From Polytrichum commune (Eukaryota > Streptophyta > Polytrichopsida > Polytrichales > Polytrichaceae): a DNA stretch of 64,000 nt. Position numbers and translations under genes: made by a program. The stretch is from contig OX485804.1 in the NCBI GenBank assembly GCA_950295325.1, positions 69,478,033 to 69,542,032 on the forward strand, read 5' to 3'. The notes beneath the pieces were generated by a model. It was given only the letters and a program-made list of their open reading frames with translations. It did no database searches and was not told the DNA's origin. This document shows, piece by piece, positions 32,969-45,929 of the stretch. The number at the start of each line of letters is the position of its first letter. Within the stretch, counting starts at the first letter, position 1.

Positions 32969-34062
32969 CAGGGCCGGTTTACACTATGGACCATGAAGTT
33001 GGACCATGCTCTGCAAGGCAGCTGATTGGCTGCTGAAGTTGTCCCGGTTCAACTTCGGTTTACACTAAGAAAAAAATGTCAGAGGGACCATGAAGGTCGA
33101 GGTCCCCAAAATATAATTTTTAAGGCCTAATAAATGCACTGACATAATCCAACGGATTTTGCGGTGAGAGAGGCAAGAGAGGTGGTCCATGGCAAAGAAA
33201 TGCCATTTTAGTAATTTTTAATGAATCTACCCTCTATGTGCCTTAGTCACATCAAAGCCCATGAGACATACCAACACTACCTTGCCCTACCCCTTAAACC
33301 GGCTCCCACGTGTTTCTCCAAACAACGTGGGACATCTAAAACTCAAGAATTTGAGTGCAGATTTGTTTTTTGGCTCTACAAACTGAAATGTTTGGAATTT
33401 GTGGGCTTGTAATATACTGCTGGAAAGGTCTTGAAAATACCTTTCCAACGGTATATTACACGCCCCAAGAAAATGTAAAATTATAGTTGAAAAACGAAAA
33501 AGAAACATCTGTACTCGTTTAGTGATTGTAGATCAGGGTGGTCAAAAGAACTGCAATGGGAAATCTTCTAACACAAATCATCAAAGAATTGAACTTTAGT
33601 GTTGAGCAAGCTATGGTGGTAACAACATTAAATATAATCAAACACTAAATATTTGATTTAGTGTAGTGACAACACAAGGTACATGTCACATGTAAATTAC
33701 AATGAACATGTACAAATTAAATCGCTCATTTTTTGGTAAAAAATGTTGTGAGAAGATTTGCAAGCCACATCTTCGACATATTTAACAAGAAGTGAAGACA
33801 AGTGAAGCCTAAGAAAAGACAAGAGAATGGTCAAACTGAATTTTTTTCAAAATTGCCCTTTTTGGGCATGTATTAAAAAAATCAGCACCTTTACATTTTG
33901 GTGTATGGTCATTCTTCTTGGTCCACATTCGGTTTACACCTAGTGAGGGGCCCAAGTCTCTTACAACTAATTTTTTATGAAGTCGGACCATGAAAGTTGG
34001 ACCATTGACAAAGGCCATCTTCCATGGTCTGACTTCACAGTCCATAGTGTAAACCGGCCCTC
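32969..34062. mobile_element. Non-autonomous hAT-like element (1,094 bp)
   Basis: Ends CAGGGCCGGTTTACACTATGG and, inverted, GAGGGCCGGTTTACACTATGG, with homology continuing for about 40 bp. Flanks ATCATTGT (32961-32968) and ATTATTGT (34063-34070) are an 8-bp target duplication with one difference. No transposase inside. Sub-terminal copies of CGGTTTACAC also occur at about 33055 and 33930. It contains the inverted 33592-33668 block shared with the region to its left. Confidence 0.8.
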
Positions 34063-34070
34063 ATTATTGT

Positions 34071-36030
34071 AATGTGAACTTTGTGTTATTGCATAACATC
34101 GCGCCCTACACTAATTCTCTATTATCACGCATTCATGCTTAACACTACAAACCTCTTGAACATCACGTGCACTTTGGTTTCCACAACAAGTGAAATTAGA
34201 AATCCCGCTATAACCGATGGAGATTTACCCGGTATTTAAGAAATACTTTGGTTATTAGCTAAAGTCAGGTGGGAAGGGGGCATTAGAGTGTAACTTAGAG
34301 GTCGAAGCTCCAAACCTCGGGAGCTTTACCGACCGTTTTAGAGGAACTTATAGAATATAGTTGAAGGAACACGAAAGATGCCAACATGCCACTTGGTTGG
34401 GCTTGGAAACACTAGGGTTTTGACCGACTATTCCCCCAAAGTTTCCTTGGTGACATTGAAATGGGCTTCAAGTGTCCTAACTTAATTTAGCCGAGATTTG
34501 GCCACACTAAGTCTCCACCAAGGAGGCTCGCCACTTGTCAACACGAGGTGTGTCCCATTATTGCTAATGGGTCCACCCCTGACGGGTTTCTCGTAAAGTA
34601 GATGCCAGCCTCCTGAAAGCCCAAAAAGCTGCATACAAAACAATGGACGCGGAAAATCGAACCCCCCCCCCCTCCCCCCTACAGCAATTATCCCAATTAG
34701 TGCATGCTCTTTACTATGCGGAGTCACTCATTGCTTCACTATTTGCGGTAGAGGCACCCATAACCGATCACATAGTCCGAGGTTGTGTGCCACATCTGGA
34801 GAAGTATAAGGCGATGCAATTTGATCTCATGTGTATGAAGATAGCAATCAAGAGGACTGCAATTTTTTTTGGGTAATTTCATTCTTTACGTTGAAATTTT
34901 TGTGAATTTTTGAAGCCAAGTGTTGACTTGGACATATTACCAACGGCTGGATTCTGCTCATTTTAACCGCTCATTCCTCCTCACTCTAGCACTCGAAATC
35001 AAGACGTGTGATCAATTTCAACTTGATCGAAATCCAGTCCCAACTTGATTGAAATTCCGGCACCCTATAGATTGTTGATGAGTTCTTGATCGGAAATAGG
35101 CGCCTCTACTATAACGAGAATGTGACATTTTACCAAGAACAATCATTCATGTTTTATTATGTCCAAACGACCTATTCAACTTTTGTTAGTAAAAGCATAA
35201 ACTTATGAGTACGATGCTATTGCATTGTGTGACTCCGAACAGTAACACACACTAATTTGGATAATCAATGTTATTACAAATGAACTGGTGGAGTTTGAGA
35301 AACAATCGTTGAACTTCAAGACTTCAGGATTATTGCCCCATCATTCTAGAAGAATCTATGAATATACCTTGATTTTAATAAAGAAAAACCGAAAAATCGC
35401 AACATTTAACCAACCGGTTGGACTTGGCAACACTAGGATCTCGACAGATTATAGCTGGAAATCTTCCCGGACACTATTCTAAAAACGTCTCTTCCAAATT
35501 TGAAAGGGGGAATTGTCGAATACAAACATGCCTCTCATCATCCAACATGAAAGCCTTCAAATAATATTCTAGAGGGCTCTCTATTCTGACACAAAATGAA
35601 AAAATTCAGCTCAAAATTTGCTACATGTCATGCTCACACTCCATAAGATCATCTTGTATTTCATGTGGAAACTACAATCCAACACGTGTAAGGATGGAAT
35701 AGAGAGTCCTCTACGGTATGCAGAATGGAGGTGACTTTGTTTAGTTGATTTGACACTGGAATAAACTTCAAAGACCCTGAAGGAGTCCACTTGAGGTCAT
35801 TTGAGATGAATCAACAAGAACCTTATAGGAAGTCAAGTTTTTCAATGTGTGGATGGATGAGAGGCATGTTCGTATACGATACTCCCCTCTCTTCATCCAT
35901 AAAGAGGATATGTCAATCTTCTACTTATCAACCCACTTCCCTTTGATATTAAACCCCTAACTTCCCAAGCAACCCATTAATTGGTTGAAGGATAATTGTT
36001 TCCATGTGTTAACCCCACCTAGCTCATTCA
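34071..36030. other. Intergenic with copies of a dispersed repeat
   Basis: No gene. Segments at about 34230-34450 and 35270-35490 are diverged copies of a repeat also seen at 38070-38270 (shared phrases: CCGACCATTTTAGAGGAA, CCGGTTGGACTTG, CACTAGGATCTC). A C-rich run lies at 34661-34679. Confidence 0.45.
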
Positions 36031-38399
36031 TCACACTAGTACAGAACCATGGCTTAATGTCTCGGCACAATTGACTATCCGTGTTTATTTAACTGAGGTA
36101 GCCCGACCTCATAGTCAGGGTGGTTTTTGTGACTGACCATAGTCCCAAACCACCCTTGGTTTTTTTTGACTCAGCAATCCAATCGCACTTATTGACTAAA
36201 CATTGTCCACAAAATCAGAGGAGGCATACATTATTGGGAGCAAGCAAACTATGCATTGAATATGTTTTTTTGACTCAAGACCCAATCACACATTTAGACT
36301 AACTACAGTCTTAAAAACTTGAGGAAACATACATTATTGGTAGCAAGCAACCTATCTATTGCATTTGTTTTTTTTTTACTCAGTAATTTGTATGCATGCA
36401 TGGCACATGATCCTACATAAAGTTTGGGCATATCAAATACAAATTGAATTAGAAGCATGGCTATTTGCACCTTGTAATAACTACTTTGTACGTATGAGAT
36501 ACACAAGCCGGTATGACATTCATTCTTCATCTGAAGATGAAATTGATTGTCATCTTCAGATGAAGAACCCTAAAGATCTTGACTTAGTTAGATCATAACA
36601 TGAGAATGATATGAATTCACCAACTTCCACATTTTATATCTTTCGCATTGGGATCTCTTATTATCATCCACTTGACAGTGTTCTTATGCTAATTGAAAGG
36701 CCCATCATCATAGTATTGTGTCATATACTCAATTTTAAATATATGATTAATTTTGGAGACCGAAGCTCAACATGCAACACTTTCTTCTTCCTCTAATGTT
36801 GAGCATAAATCAGTTGTGGATGAGATTGAAGGTGCGTAGGGGTTTGAGAGAGTAAATCCAAATAGGGACGGCAAATACCAAGGGTTTGGAAGGCAATAGA
36901 TTTCATTCATCTTCAATTTATCCTACTCAAGGGCCAAGTCAATTAGTTTGTTTTTTATTTGCAATCAAATGTTTTAGACGATGTTTGATGAAAAACAACA
37001 ATGATGTTGGTAGTCCCAATTGTATGGATGTAGTTTTAGAATTCACTTTGTACAACTTTCTTTTGAATGTTCACTCCATAACAAGCATTTTTATGAACTT
37101 ACAATTTATGATACATTTTTTATTTGACTTGGGATTCCAACGCTTTTAAACGATCGTTTTACTCCTAAATTCTTACACTTGAGTTCATATAAGTATTATG
37201 ACAACACATGATATTTACCATTTGCTCCTCGTGATACACGTCAATATTCAAATACAAAACTTAAACAGTTGCAATACCCAAATCTAAATCAATTAAAATT
37301 AAATAATTAAATATACTTAAAATTAAATTAAATTAATATATATATATACACACCAAATCCGTTCTCTTTTTTTCCTTTTCTTTTTGCTACCTAAATCATA
37401 TATCCTTGTCAATGATTGGGTGGAGCATTGTGGAGCCTTTAATTGAACTTTAGTATCCTTTTTAACTAAAAAACCTCCATGAGCTCAATTAGGCCCATGC
37501 TCACTAAAATAGGCTAGCCCATTATTATATATATAAAATAAGATTCAATGCAATGACAATATGTAAAGGCATGGCCTAAGCAAACTAAACCTAAGTCAAG
37601 GGGTTCACTCAACAAACAAAAATAGCCACTTACAACCCACACAAGGCCTTATTCATTGTCGGCCCACAATACTTAACTCCTAACTTCCTAATAAATGTTA
37701 ACCTACGAAATACATCCAATACTTTGTGATGACATCCATTACATTGACTCACAACCTTTCAAAGTGGCAAAAGCCACCAAATTTGACTTTTGTGATCAAA
37801 TTATTCATCTAGACTATATTGATTCTTATTTTGTTTCATAAAAATAAAATATTTATTTGATACACATATTTTATATATGATGATTTTGTAAATCTCTCCC
37901 TCCATAATTGTAATGAATTTATATTTGTTAAACATTCAAAAAGCTCCCTTTATAACTGTTACAATGTTAACTCACTATAAATGTTAGGAAAATTTTACTC
38001 CAGAGCCTAACATTTATAGAGGGTGGACTGTATATGACAAGTCATAAAGACCCGTTTTATTATTTTAGTTTGAGTAATACCCGGTTGAAGTTCAAGACCG
38101 CAGGATAATTACCGACCATTTTAGAGGAATTTATAGGTTATACCCCAATTTCATAAACGAAAACGGAGAGTGTCAACATGTAACCGGTTGGACTTGCAAA
38201 CCCTAGGATCTCAACCGGTTATGACCCTAATTAAATCTCCCCGATCACTGTCCCGCACCCGAAACCCTGCTTTATCTGTAAAGATTTTTTTTTTACTAAT
38301 ACACTTTTTACGTGCTTTCTCAGGGCGCTTTCAGGCTAGGAACTCAAACATGAGTTTATGGGTGGGGCATCGTCCGTTAGTCTAACCCTGAACTTAGAT

Positions 38400-38960
38400 G
38401 AAGTGGGATTTGCAGGGACGGATTTTGCAGTTCAGCGACACGATGGGTGGTGATGCCCTTAGTGTAGCGTGTCAGTTGTGGACCGATCGGGAAGGATGAA
38501 TGAAGAACACCTGGATGAGCTTAGGATACCTACGTTCATCTATGATCATGAACTTCAAATTCTGGTAGAGTGGAGACGAGAGTTCAGATTCCCGCCAAGG
38601 TCGGCTGTAGCCGCGGTCCCAATGTATTCATAGTTTCTCAACTCCTTACATCAAAATTCAACAGGATCTGTGCTGCTAAACCTTCTTTCTAATCACATCC
38701 ACATTGCTCAACGCTGCGCAGAGATCTTTTGAGCTAATCAGTATGCGGGCGGTTCTTGGTTTTCTCAACGTAGTACCTGGCATTGCGGTGGCACCCTTAA
38801 TGCTGGCAGAAGTTCTTGGACATCCTTGTTGCGGCATTGGGATTCTGGATGCAGCTTGGATCCGATGTGCTATTCCATCTGACTGACAATGTTGTAGAGT
38901 CTAAGGGCCATGAAATTGCTGTGTGTAGATAGTGGAACATGGGCTAGGTCATCTGCCGTT
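38400..38960 (+). other. GC-richer, exon-like segment of unknown origin inside the CACTA element
   Basis: This part is less AT-rich than its surroundings. One frame gives a short coherent peptide ending before 38640 (EEHLDELRIPTFIYDHELQ...). A second piece at 38704-38886 is also open. I do not recognise a protein family. It could be a third captured gene fragment. Confidence 0.3.
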
Positions 38961-39187
38961 CACTGAAAAGCAGGTCGTTACTCCAACATGTATGTTTTGG
39001 AAATTTTCTCAGTTGATCCCTACAGATGTTTGAGTGTACATAGGAGGATTTCTTCATGTTGTGTAAGTAACAGGTGTGTTGTTTGTTTAGTGTATTCACT
39101 TTAACAGCCTGTTGCTTTTATGTGGATTTTTTGCGCGTGCCTTGTCAAGAACAGGGATGGCGTGCCTTAATTTGAGTGCTGGTGCAG

Positions 39188-40131
39188 GCTCTATCTATGT
39201 TGGAGTAGACTTTTGCAAACAACTTTGTGGAGTTTCCATCATCCGCAGGTACTTTTTGTTTGGGTTCATTCCCGTTTATTCATTCTAAGGCCCTTCATGC
39301 AGATATTGTCTCTGGGGTGGCTTTTGTACCGTCCTAAAGGAGTTGGTATGTTTGGGGCAGTGGTGAGAGTATGGAGAATGCTCTGCGGGCTTGCTGCAAA
39401 GGCATAAAAATTGGGAAGATTTTGATTCATCGGGAAGGAGATAATGGGAAACAGGTATTTTTCTTTTTACTTGTTACAAAGTATTACAGTGTGCATGATG
39501 AGTTTTTGTAGGTGGCACAATCTATCGTTCACAAGAAACTAGGTATTTCAGCTGCATATCATTATGGGTATCCAATGATCATAGTGGTTTAAATGGTATT
39601 AGACTGTTAGATTAAATACTAGACTAAAGTCATGCAAATCCTTCTACGGGGTTGCTGGTGATCACATTCCATGCAATATGGGTACAAAAAAACTGCGGTA
39701 ATTGACACTAAATAAGTTGCAGTATCATTAGATTGCCATTAAAGTGATCTATATGAATGTGCTGAAAATGCAACATGGGCTTTTTGTAATTTATCTAACT
39801 CATGGTTCTGGTGGCACTGTACTCTTATTTTAAATTAGAAGTGCTATTTACGGATTTGAGGCTTACCACAATTCATATCACTATTGCTGCAAATAAACTA
39901 CAGTGATCCACACTAGAAGAATTGCATCGTTGATATAATGGATGAAAGAAATAGCTTGGTCCATATCAATATGGAATGGACGCTTATAATCTCTGGTTAA
40001 TCTCTGCCTTGACCATCATAGAGCTGTGGGATACTGACTTTGGTCATGTGTGATGTAGCTAATTTATGAAAAGCTACCACATGACATTGCTGATCGGCAT
40101 GTCTTGCTGATGGATCCCATCCTTGGCACAG
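39188..40131 (+). pseudogene. Captured exons of uracil phosphoribosyltransferase (UKL/UPP type)
   Basis: Three exon-like blocks with splice signals in matching phase: 39188-39248, 39361-39454 and 40059-40131. Spliced, they give VGVDFCKQLCGVSIIR, then SGESMENALRACCKGIKIGK, then a block ending LLMDPILGTG. The last corresponds to the PRPP-binding loop of UPRT, which makes UMP from uracil in pyrimidine salvage. The frames are still open, but the remainder of the enzyme is absent on both sides. Intron sequence was carried along, so capture was at DNA level. Confidence 0.8.
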
Positions 40132-40535
40132 GTATTTTCCTCTTTAATATATTCTTTTGATGATACAAGCTTCAATAAGGCTCTCTACATCGGTCCCGTC
40201 TTCTATTCCCTGCACTTATGGTATGGATGGCATTATGGGTTATTCAGGTCAGGAAGCATGGTGGTTAGCATGTGTGTTAATGTTGGAAGTATATCATCAA
40301 CCATCAATTTTTCAGTGCCAGGTTAATGAAGACTTCAAATAAGTGGATAAATGTCTAAGCCTAAACCCAGAGATTCCCTATGAAAAGAGGTGGAATCCCA
40401 TGCAAATATGAATTGACTCTGTTATGTTTATTGCATTGACTATGTGCATGAAGATGATGGAAGGTGTACAGTTGATTGCCATGAGATGATGAATGCAATG
40501 CTAATAATATTATCTTTGTATGTATCATGAAATAG

Positions 40536-41077
40536 GTATATTGATTACTGCTTGCACCGAATAAACCTCTTGCGGCACCATGGTGTGCAACCAGTGCTTG
40601 TGTTTGATGGGGCTTGCCTTCCAATGAAATCTGATGAGGAAATCGAACGTGCCAGGTATGTGAACATAATGTCCTGTCACCAGTTGCAAGTGGGTTGGTT
40701 TCTTATCCCATAATATGGACCGTGATTAATTATGTAATATGGCTTCTCAAGCAGTATATGCAGTAGGGTTCTGAATTTTTGAGTAACAAATGCATCAAGT
40801 TTCTAAGCAGCACTTTGTTGATGATACTGCCATATCTTGTTGCTAAGAATTTGTATGTTGTAGGCAAATATGCAAATGTATTCCAAGTAGTATTCCTCAT
40901 TTCAAGTGACGAATTCATCAGAAAAAACATCTGGTGTTTTGGCATTGCTGCAGATCAAGGAAGGAGAATTTAGAACGTGCACTGGAGCATGAACGAGTTG
41001 GAAATAAGACGGCTGCTTTCGAATGCTATCAAAAGGCTGTTGATATTACCCCTGCTATAGCTTTCCGGCTTATTAAG
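40536..41077 (+). pseudogene. EXO1: Captured exons of exonuclease 1
   Basis: Two blocks, 40536-40655 and 40954-41077, with AG acceptor and GT donor signals in matching phase. The first reads YIDYCLHRINLLRHHGVQP then LVFDGACLPMKSDEEIERAR; the second SRKENLERALEHERVGNK then AAFECYQKAVDITPAIAF. This is the XPG N-terminal nuclease part of EXO1, the mismatch-repair 5'-3' exonuclease, including the catalytic Asp of VFDG. Only two exons are present. They lie 400 bp after the UPRT exons, in the same orientation. Joining the last UPRT exon to the first EXO1 exon would change the reading frame. Confidence 0.82.
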
Positions 41078-42279
41078 GTACTTCGTGCTTTGATGCATCT
41101 CACTGGCCTCTATATGAAGAGGTCAGGGTGCTTTGTAAACTATCCTTTAGCAGCCTAGCAAAGGGGTCTCTTGGACTATTTGTACAGGAGCAAACTTGGG
41201 TCTTGTCATACATTGATGGGTAAATGGTATCTTAATATTGATACTACATTGCTGTAGCTCATAAAGTGCTAGACTATTTGCAGGCCTGGCACTATATCTG
41301 CTTGAGCAAGTGCCAGTTCTGTGAGGCAGGTGTGACAAGCATTTAATTTATGCATGTAAATTACCATATGAGTGAACGAAAGAATGGAAACATAAGGCAT
41401 TGTAGGTTTTGAGTCTGGACTGGGCATCTAACTTCCATGTAGTGACTTTAGGTCTGCAATAATTAGGTTTCTAGATTGTAGGTGAGATTTGCAAGATGGA
41501 TTCTGGGATTCCAACTCCGTTGAAACATCTCGAGCATGTTAAGCAAATTGGTTGAGGAACTTTCATTTCTATTTTAATCTGTTTTGATGTCTCTAGTTGT
41601 ATATTTTGAACAGGTGTTGCGACAGATAGAGATGAAATTCCAAAGGGATGTTTTAGTGTTCTGGTGCACAAAGTGTGGGTACAAGATGTGAAGTTGCAAT
41701 ATCCAAACCTTACGGAAAATCCTCCACAAGTACGCATGAAGGACTCTCAATTTACACCAATTTTGTGGAAAAAAGAGGATCTAGTTCTTGTTGGTGGACT
41801 AACCAATATTTTGTGACTCTAGGAAACTCATTGTAGATTGTCATGACTTCATATCTAGTAAAGGTCCACATACTTTTTTTTTATCTACCTAGCCTCATGT
41901 TGCAAGTTTTATTGACTCTAATGGAGATTAATCATAGTCTCATGAATGTGTTTGATTGGTTTAAAAGACACAACATGCCATCTTTTTCTTAGTTAATTTG
42001 TAAAAGAACCTAGTGCAATATGCTCCTACTTGATTGCAAGATGCTTTGATGTTGATGTTCTTTGCACTCCAAATAGACAAACGACTAGTCAATTATGCCC
42101 AACATCATGTACAATATATTGTGTCATAATACACTACATATTATTTATTTATATGCCCATAACATGTCCATAACATGTAAGATATAATCGACTACAACCA
42201 ATCTATTCGTATATAAACGATAGTTAATTAACCATATAAGTCATGTTTTTTTACTAATAAATTCTACCATAATATAGTC

Positions 42280-42743
42280 AATTATTATACACCAATTAGT
42301 CAACAACACCATAACAAACTATGTTTTATTGACTAGGAGTAGTCTATTATATCTCAGAATGTTTGTTAAGATGAATCATCACGGTAGTTTATTTGACCAT
42401 CCATAGTCTACTTATGTGTGTTTTATTAACTACCCATAGTATAATGTCTCTATATGTTTTGACTACCCGTAGTCTAATGTGTTTTGATACTTGTAACTAG
42501 ATGTAGTCTAATGTATCAATGTTTTATTGACTGACTATTGTCTAATGTAAAGATCAGAAGCATAGTCTAATGTACACACTCGGCCCATAGTCTAATGTAC
42601 ACCATGTTTTTTAGACTGCGTAACATTTGACTATGCCTTATTAGACTAACCTGAAACGACTAGGAAGTCAAAAAGTATTTGAGTGTTTTATAAACTCAAA
42701 GAAGTCATATGTCCAGTCATATAAACCGTGATCTGTAGTAGTG
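42280..42743. repeat. Sub-terminal repeats of the CACTA element
   Basis: TAGTCTA(A)TGT and GACTA...AGTC motifs occur more than ten times in 450 bp, often in both orientations. They resemble the GACTAT/ATAGTC motifs at the left end (36065-36300). In CACTA elements such repeats bind the transposase. Confidence 0.6.
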
Positions 42744-42746
42744 TCA

Positions 42747-43789
42747 ACAACCAAACTAACTATAAACACCAAGCTAGCATAGTTATCTACTCATGGACAC
42801 ATGACATGTGCAATTTGGGGATGATTAGAATGCGTAAATCAAATGTCAAAATGGGAAGTGATCATGTTTTTGTTGTGTTGGGAGCTCATGGGAGGGTGTT
42901 GACTGCAATCAATGGTTGCACTCCAATGCAAAAGTTTGCGTAAAAATCAATGATGTTTATCATGGTGAAAGTTAATTCTTTGTTTATGTAAAAATGGCCT
43001 TTGTGCTCACATCAACCATTCAATTTAACTTTTGGACACTTTTTGATTTTTGAATAATTCTTTGCATATATGTGGTTAGAAATACATGACAATGTACATA
43101 GGGGAATGCTATCATATGAGCGGTGATCAAAACATTCTAACAGTGTTAGGGTCACTTGTTTCCATAACGTGGATTATTTGCCATGAAAAGATGGACCGTG
43201 TAGATGGGGATGGATAATTTACATGGTTATTCTATTCACCAATCAAATTTATATGCACTTTGGATTGTATTGTCGTGATCTATAGATTGTTACAAAATGA
43301 GATTAAATAACAGTTGCCAAGACCTGTAAAGGTAGCAATGAAATCATGTATGGAAATTGTGTAATGGACTTGAGTAATATGGTTTATGAAATGATGCTAG
43401 GGAAGATAAAATTGGCACACAAAACGAAGTCAACTGATTGTTGTTTAGTCAATAAAGGCATAACATGAAAACCAACTCACACAAATCCAAATATAACGTC
43501 TAAGACTAACCACGATGCTCTTCATTGCCCTCTTCTGCCTCATTATCTACAAATGCCAACCAAACCAACCGTCGGGATCTTTGATGAGAGACCACTGTTG
43601 AGGAAGCCGCCATAACATGTGCGGCATTCTCTATATGTGGAGTAAGCAACATCAAGTTGTGGGGTGATTGTAGTTGGCTCAAACTTATGTTCTTATGAAA
43701 TAGAAATACAAACTATTTGAAACTGCAGCCATATGCAAAACTAAACAATACATATATCAAATGTCAACCAAACTTACTTACTAATGCGA
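42747..43789. other. No recognisable gene
   Basis: AT-rich flank between the CACTA element and the methyltransferase-like relic. No motif-bearing frame. Confidence 0.4.
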
Positions 43790-45600
43790 TAACGCTATGT
43801 AACCTTCCAAACATGTTTGTCTTCATCCGCGAGGGAGGTAGTGTGAGGTACACTTCCACATGTGAGGAGAGGAGTCTCCTTACACAATGGAGACAAAATG
43901 GACTCAAATATGGCCAAATCACCCTCCAAGGCACCAAGGTGGCAACCACTTTGCTTACATGCATGAATGGAAGACACAACATAGAAATCAAGCATTAAAC
44001 ACACAAAAAAAACATAGACAATGAGCAATCAAATATGATTGATTGGCATTGAGGTCTATAATCACATGCAAGTGTATAGGCATCAAGTAACACATCTTTG
44101 GGTTTAGTTAAAGCCTTGATAAAATCTGGAAGCAAATGTGAGTCTTTCTCTCGACCACTTCTCCGAGGGACCTCGTTGTTCATGAGCTAAGCCAAAAAAT
44201 TGGTTAAATTACATAATATGTTGGTGACTCCCACATCCACCTCCGGCACACTCTCACACTTTCAAAACACAATACAAGTTGATGATCTTGCATTGCGAAC
44301 AAAAATGAAAATGCAAAATCGTCAAGTCTACAAAAATAGAAACCATGTTAGAATGTATCAACAAAGTCCCAAATTAACACGCAATAATTAAGAATTTTAC
44401 ATTGAACAAATTATCATTTACCCTAGGAATTTTGTCAATTCCCGAACATAAAGGCAACTCATTGGTGCCCCCCCAATCCTTTGCAATTACAATAATCATA
44501 AGTTTCCGCATAAGCCATTACATCCTACTTAGTTTATTTTACTTTAGGCATGAATACATGCATGCAATCATCCTCATGAAGGTAAGCATTAGCGGATTTT
44601 AAAATGGCCTCAATGTTGGAAACAAAGGGTGCATTCCACTTCAAAATGGTGTTGGGTGGTGAGGAGACATTTGGAATGGGTAGCCCTTTTGGCAAGTCTA
44701 CAACTATAAGGTGAAACTATACTTTCAACCACATAAGGACATCTACAATCAAACAACATCCACAATTCATATTACATCATTAAGCAAATTCTATTAAACA
44801 ATGATAATGGACCTCAACGAAGGCATATATACCATTAATTGTTTTTTAAATCCAACATGTTCACCATGATAGGTTGTCGATCAACACCATTATCCAAAAT
44901 CGATGTGATTTGTGTATTCTACCCCATAAAGAAAACATGTTGCAAACCTAATGAAGATGAAGAAATGACCATGATATCTTCATTAAGATGTTGTGGTTCT
45001 TGTTATGAATGTTGTTGAGAGACATGAATAGCATTCGAATTGGAAGCATGCACTCTAGAAGGGCTAGAAGATGGCCTCCCCAAAGGCAACATGGACTCAA
45101 GTTTTGTCTTGTGTGTTGAGTGACAACCAATTTGGAATTGCGTTTGCATTTTCCACCTTTCTCCACTAGCACTGATGGCACCTATGGTAGAACATGGAGA
45201 ACATTGACCATGTCATGATCATCATCCCCACCTATGATAGTTCTAGCTTCTACTCTCTCCTCTTTCTTGTTTGTAGGATGAATTGTTAGTGGACACTCAA
45301 GAAACCAAGGGTAATTTTGTAAAGTGGCATTTTCCCATGTCCTCAACTATACTGTAAAAAAATAAAATGCAAAATTCACTTTTTGTGGTCTAAGCCGGAA
45401 ATTTGTCATTAAAATAAATGATAGCAAAATGATTACAAAGATTAATACATGTATATAACACGCTTGATAACAATCTTTTCACCAACGTACTCCTCAAGTT
45501 TGGACGACTTATTGAATGAGGTTTTACCCCTAAACATGGTATGGAAGCCTTTGGTTTATAGAAGAATTTGCCACTTTTCAATGTAATCCTATGCGGAAAC
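43790..45600 (-). pseudogene. Decayed methyltransferase-like gene of repeat origin
   Basis: Read on the minus strand across several frame changes. Pieces include KLEEYVGEKIVIKRV (about 45500), VDLPKGLPIPN (about 44690, in the place of a DPPY-type motif IV), GREKDSHLLPDFIKALTKPK then DVLLDAY (44150-44080), and SSIHACKQSG then LEGDLAIFESIL (43970-43870). The last parts match the order of the SAM-binding end of N4/N6-type DNA methyltransferases (target-proline loop, VLD, then an E-x-D). The catalytic motif is altered and stops are many, so it is not functional. The family is an inference from motif order. Confidence 0.4.
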
Positions 45601-45929
45601 GATATTATCTTTTAATGATATTGGACCCATATCACATTCGCCCATGCTCTCATGCTACATGCTCCAAGTGTGAGACCAAGAACTTAAAACTTGCTAAATG
45701 CAACTACCAGATAGATAGAAACTCCGGTCCCTTTTAGGGGCCGGCGTGAATAGAGTGTCCGTTCGTAATGCCAACAACCCGATGCCCACAGGACATGGGG
45801 AAGTTGGGACAAAACTACTCTCCTCTTTCGAGGATGGACACTATAGTAACCGAGAAACAAATAACATGGGCCGATCATGGCCCACGGGGGTGCATGCCTT
45901 TTAAGTATAAAATTTTAGTGTTTGGTAAT
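45601..45929. other. No recognisable gene
   Basis: Spacer between the methyltransferase-like relic and the SINE-like sequence. Only short frames without motifs. Confidence 0.4.

Larger units (their letters stand above)
36034..42743 (+). mobile_element. CACTA (EnSpm) element, 6.7 kb, carrying host-gene exons
   Basis: Ends CACTAGTACAGAACC and, on the other strand, CACTACTACAGATCAC, with the 3-bp target duplication TCA at 36031-36033 and 42744-42746. Sub-terminal AGTCTA/TAGACT motifs are dense near both ends, especially 42290-42720. No transposase is visible. Inside are exons of a uracil phosphoribosyltransferase gene and of exonuclease 1, both on plus. It also holds a copy of the dispersed repeat at 38070-38270. 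Stretches 36400-38040 and 41080-42280 show nothing recognisable. Confidence 0.75.

Noticed and set aside
31201..33668. CACTA element from CACTACAAGGAGC (31201) to TTTAGTGTAGTG (33668)
   Set aside because: The two ends match only over CACTACA and the 3-bp flanks differ. The right end also lies inside another element.
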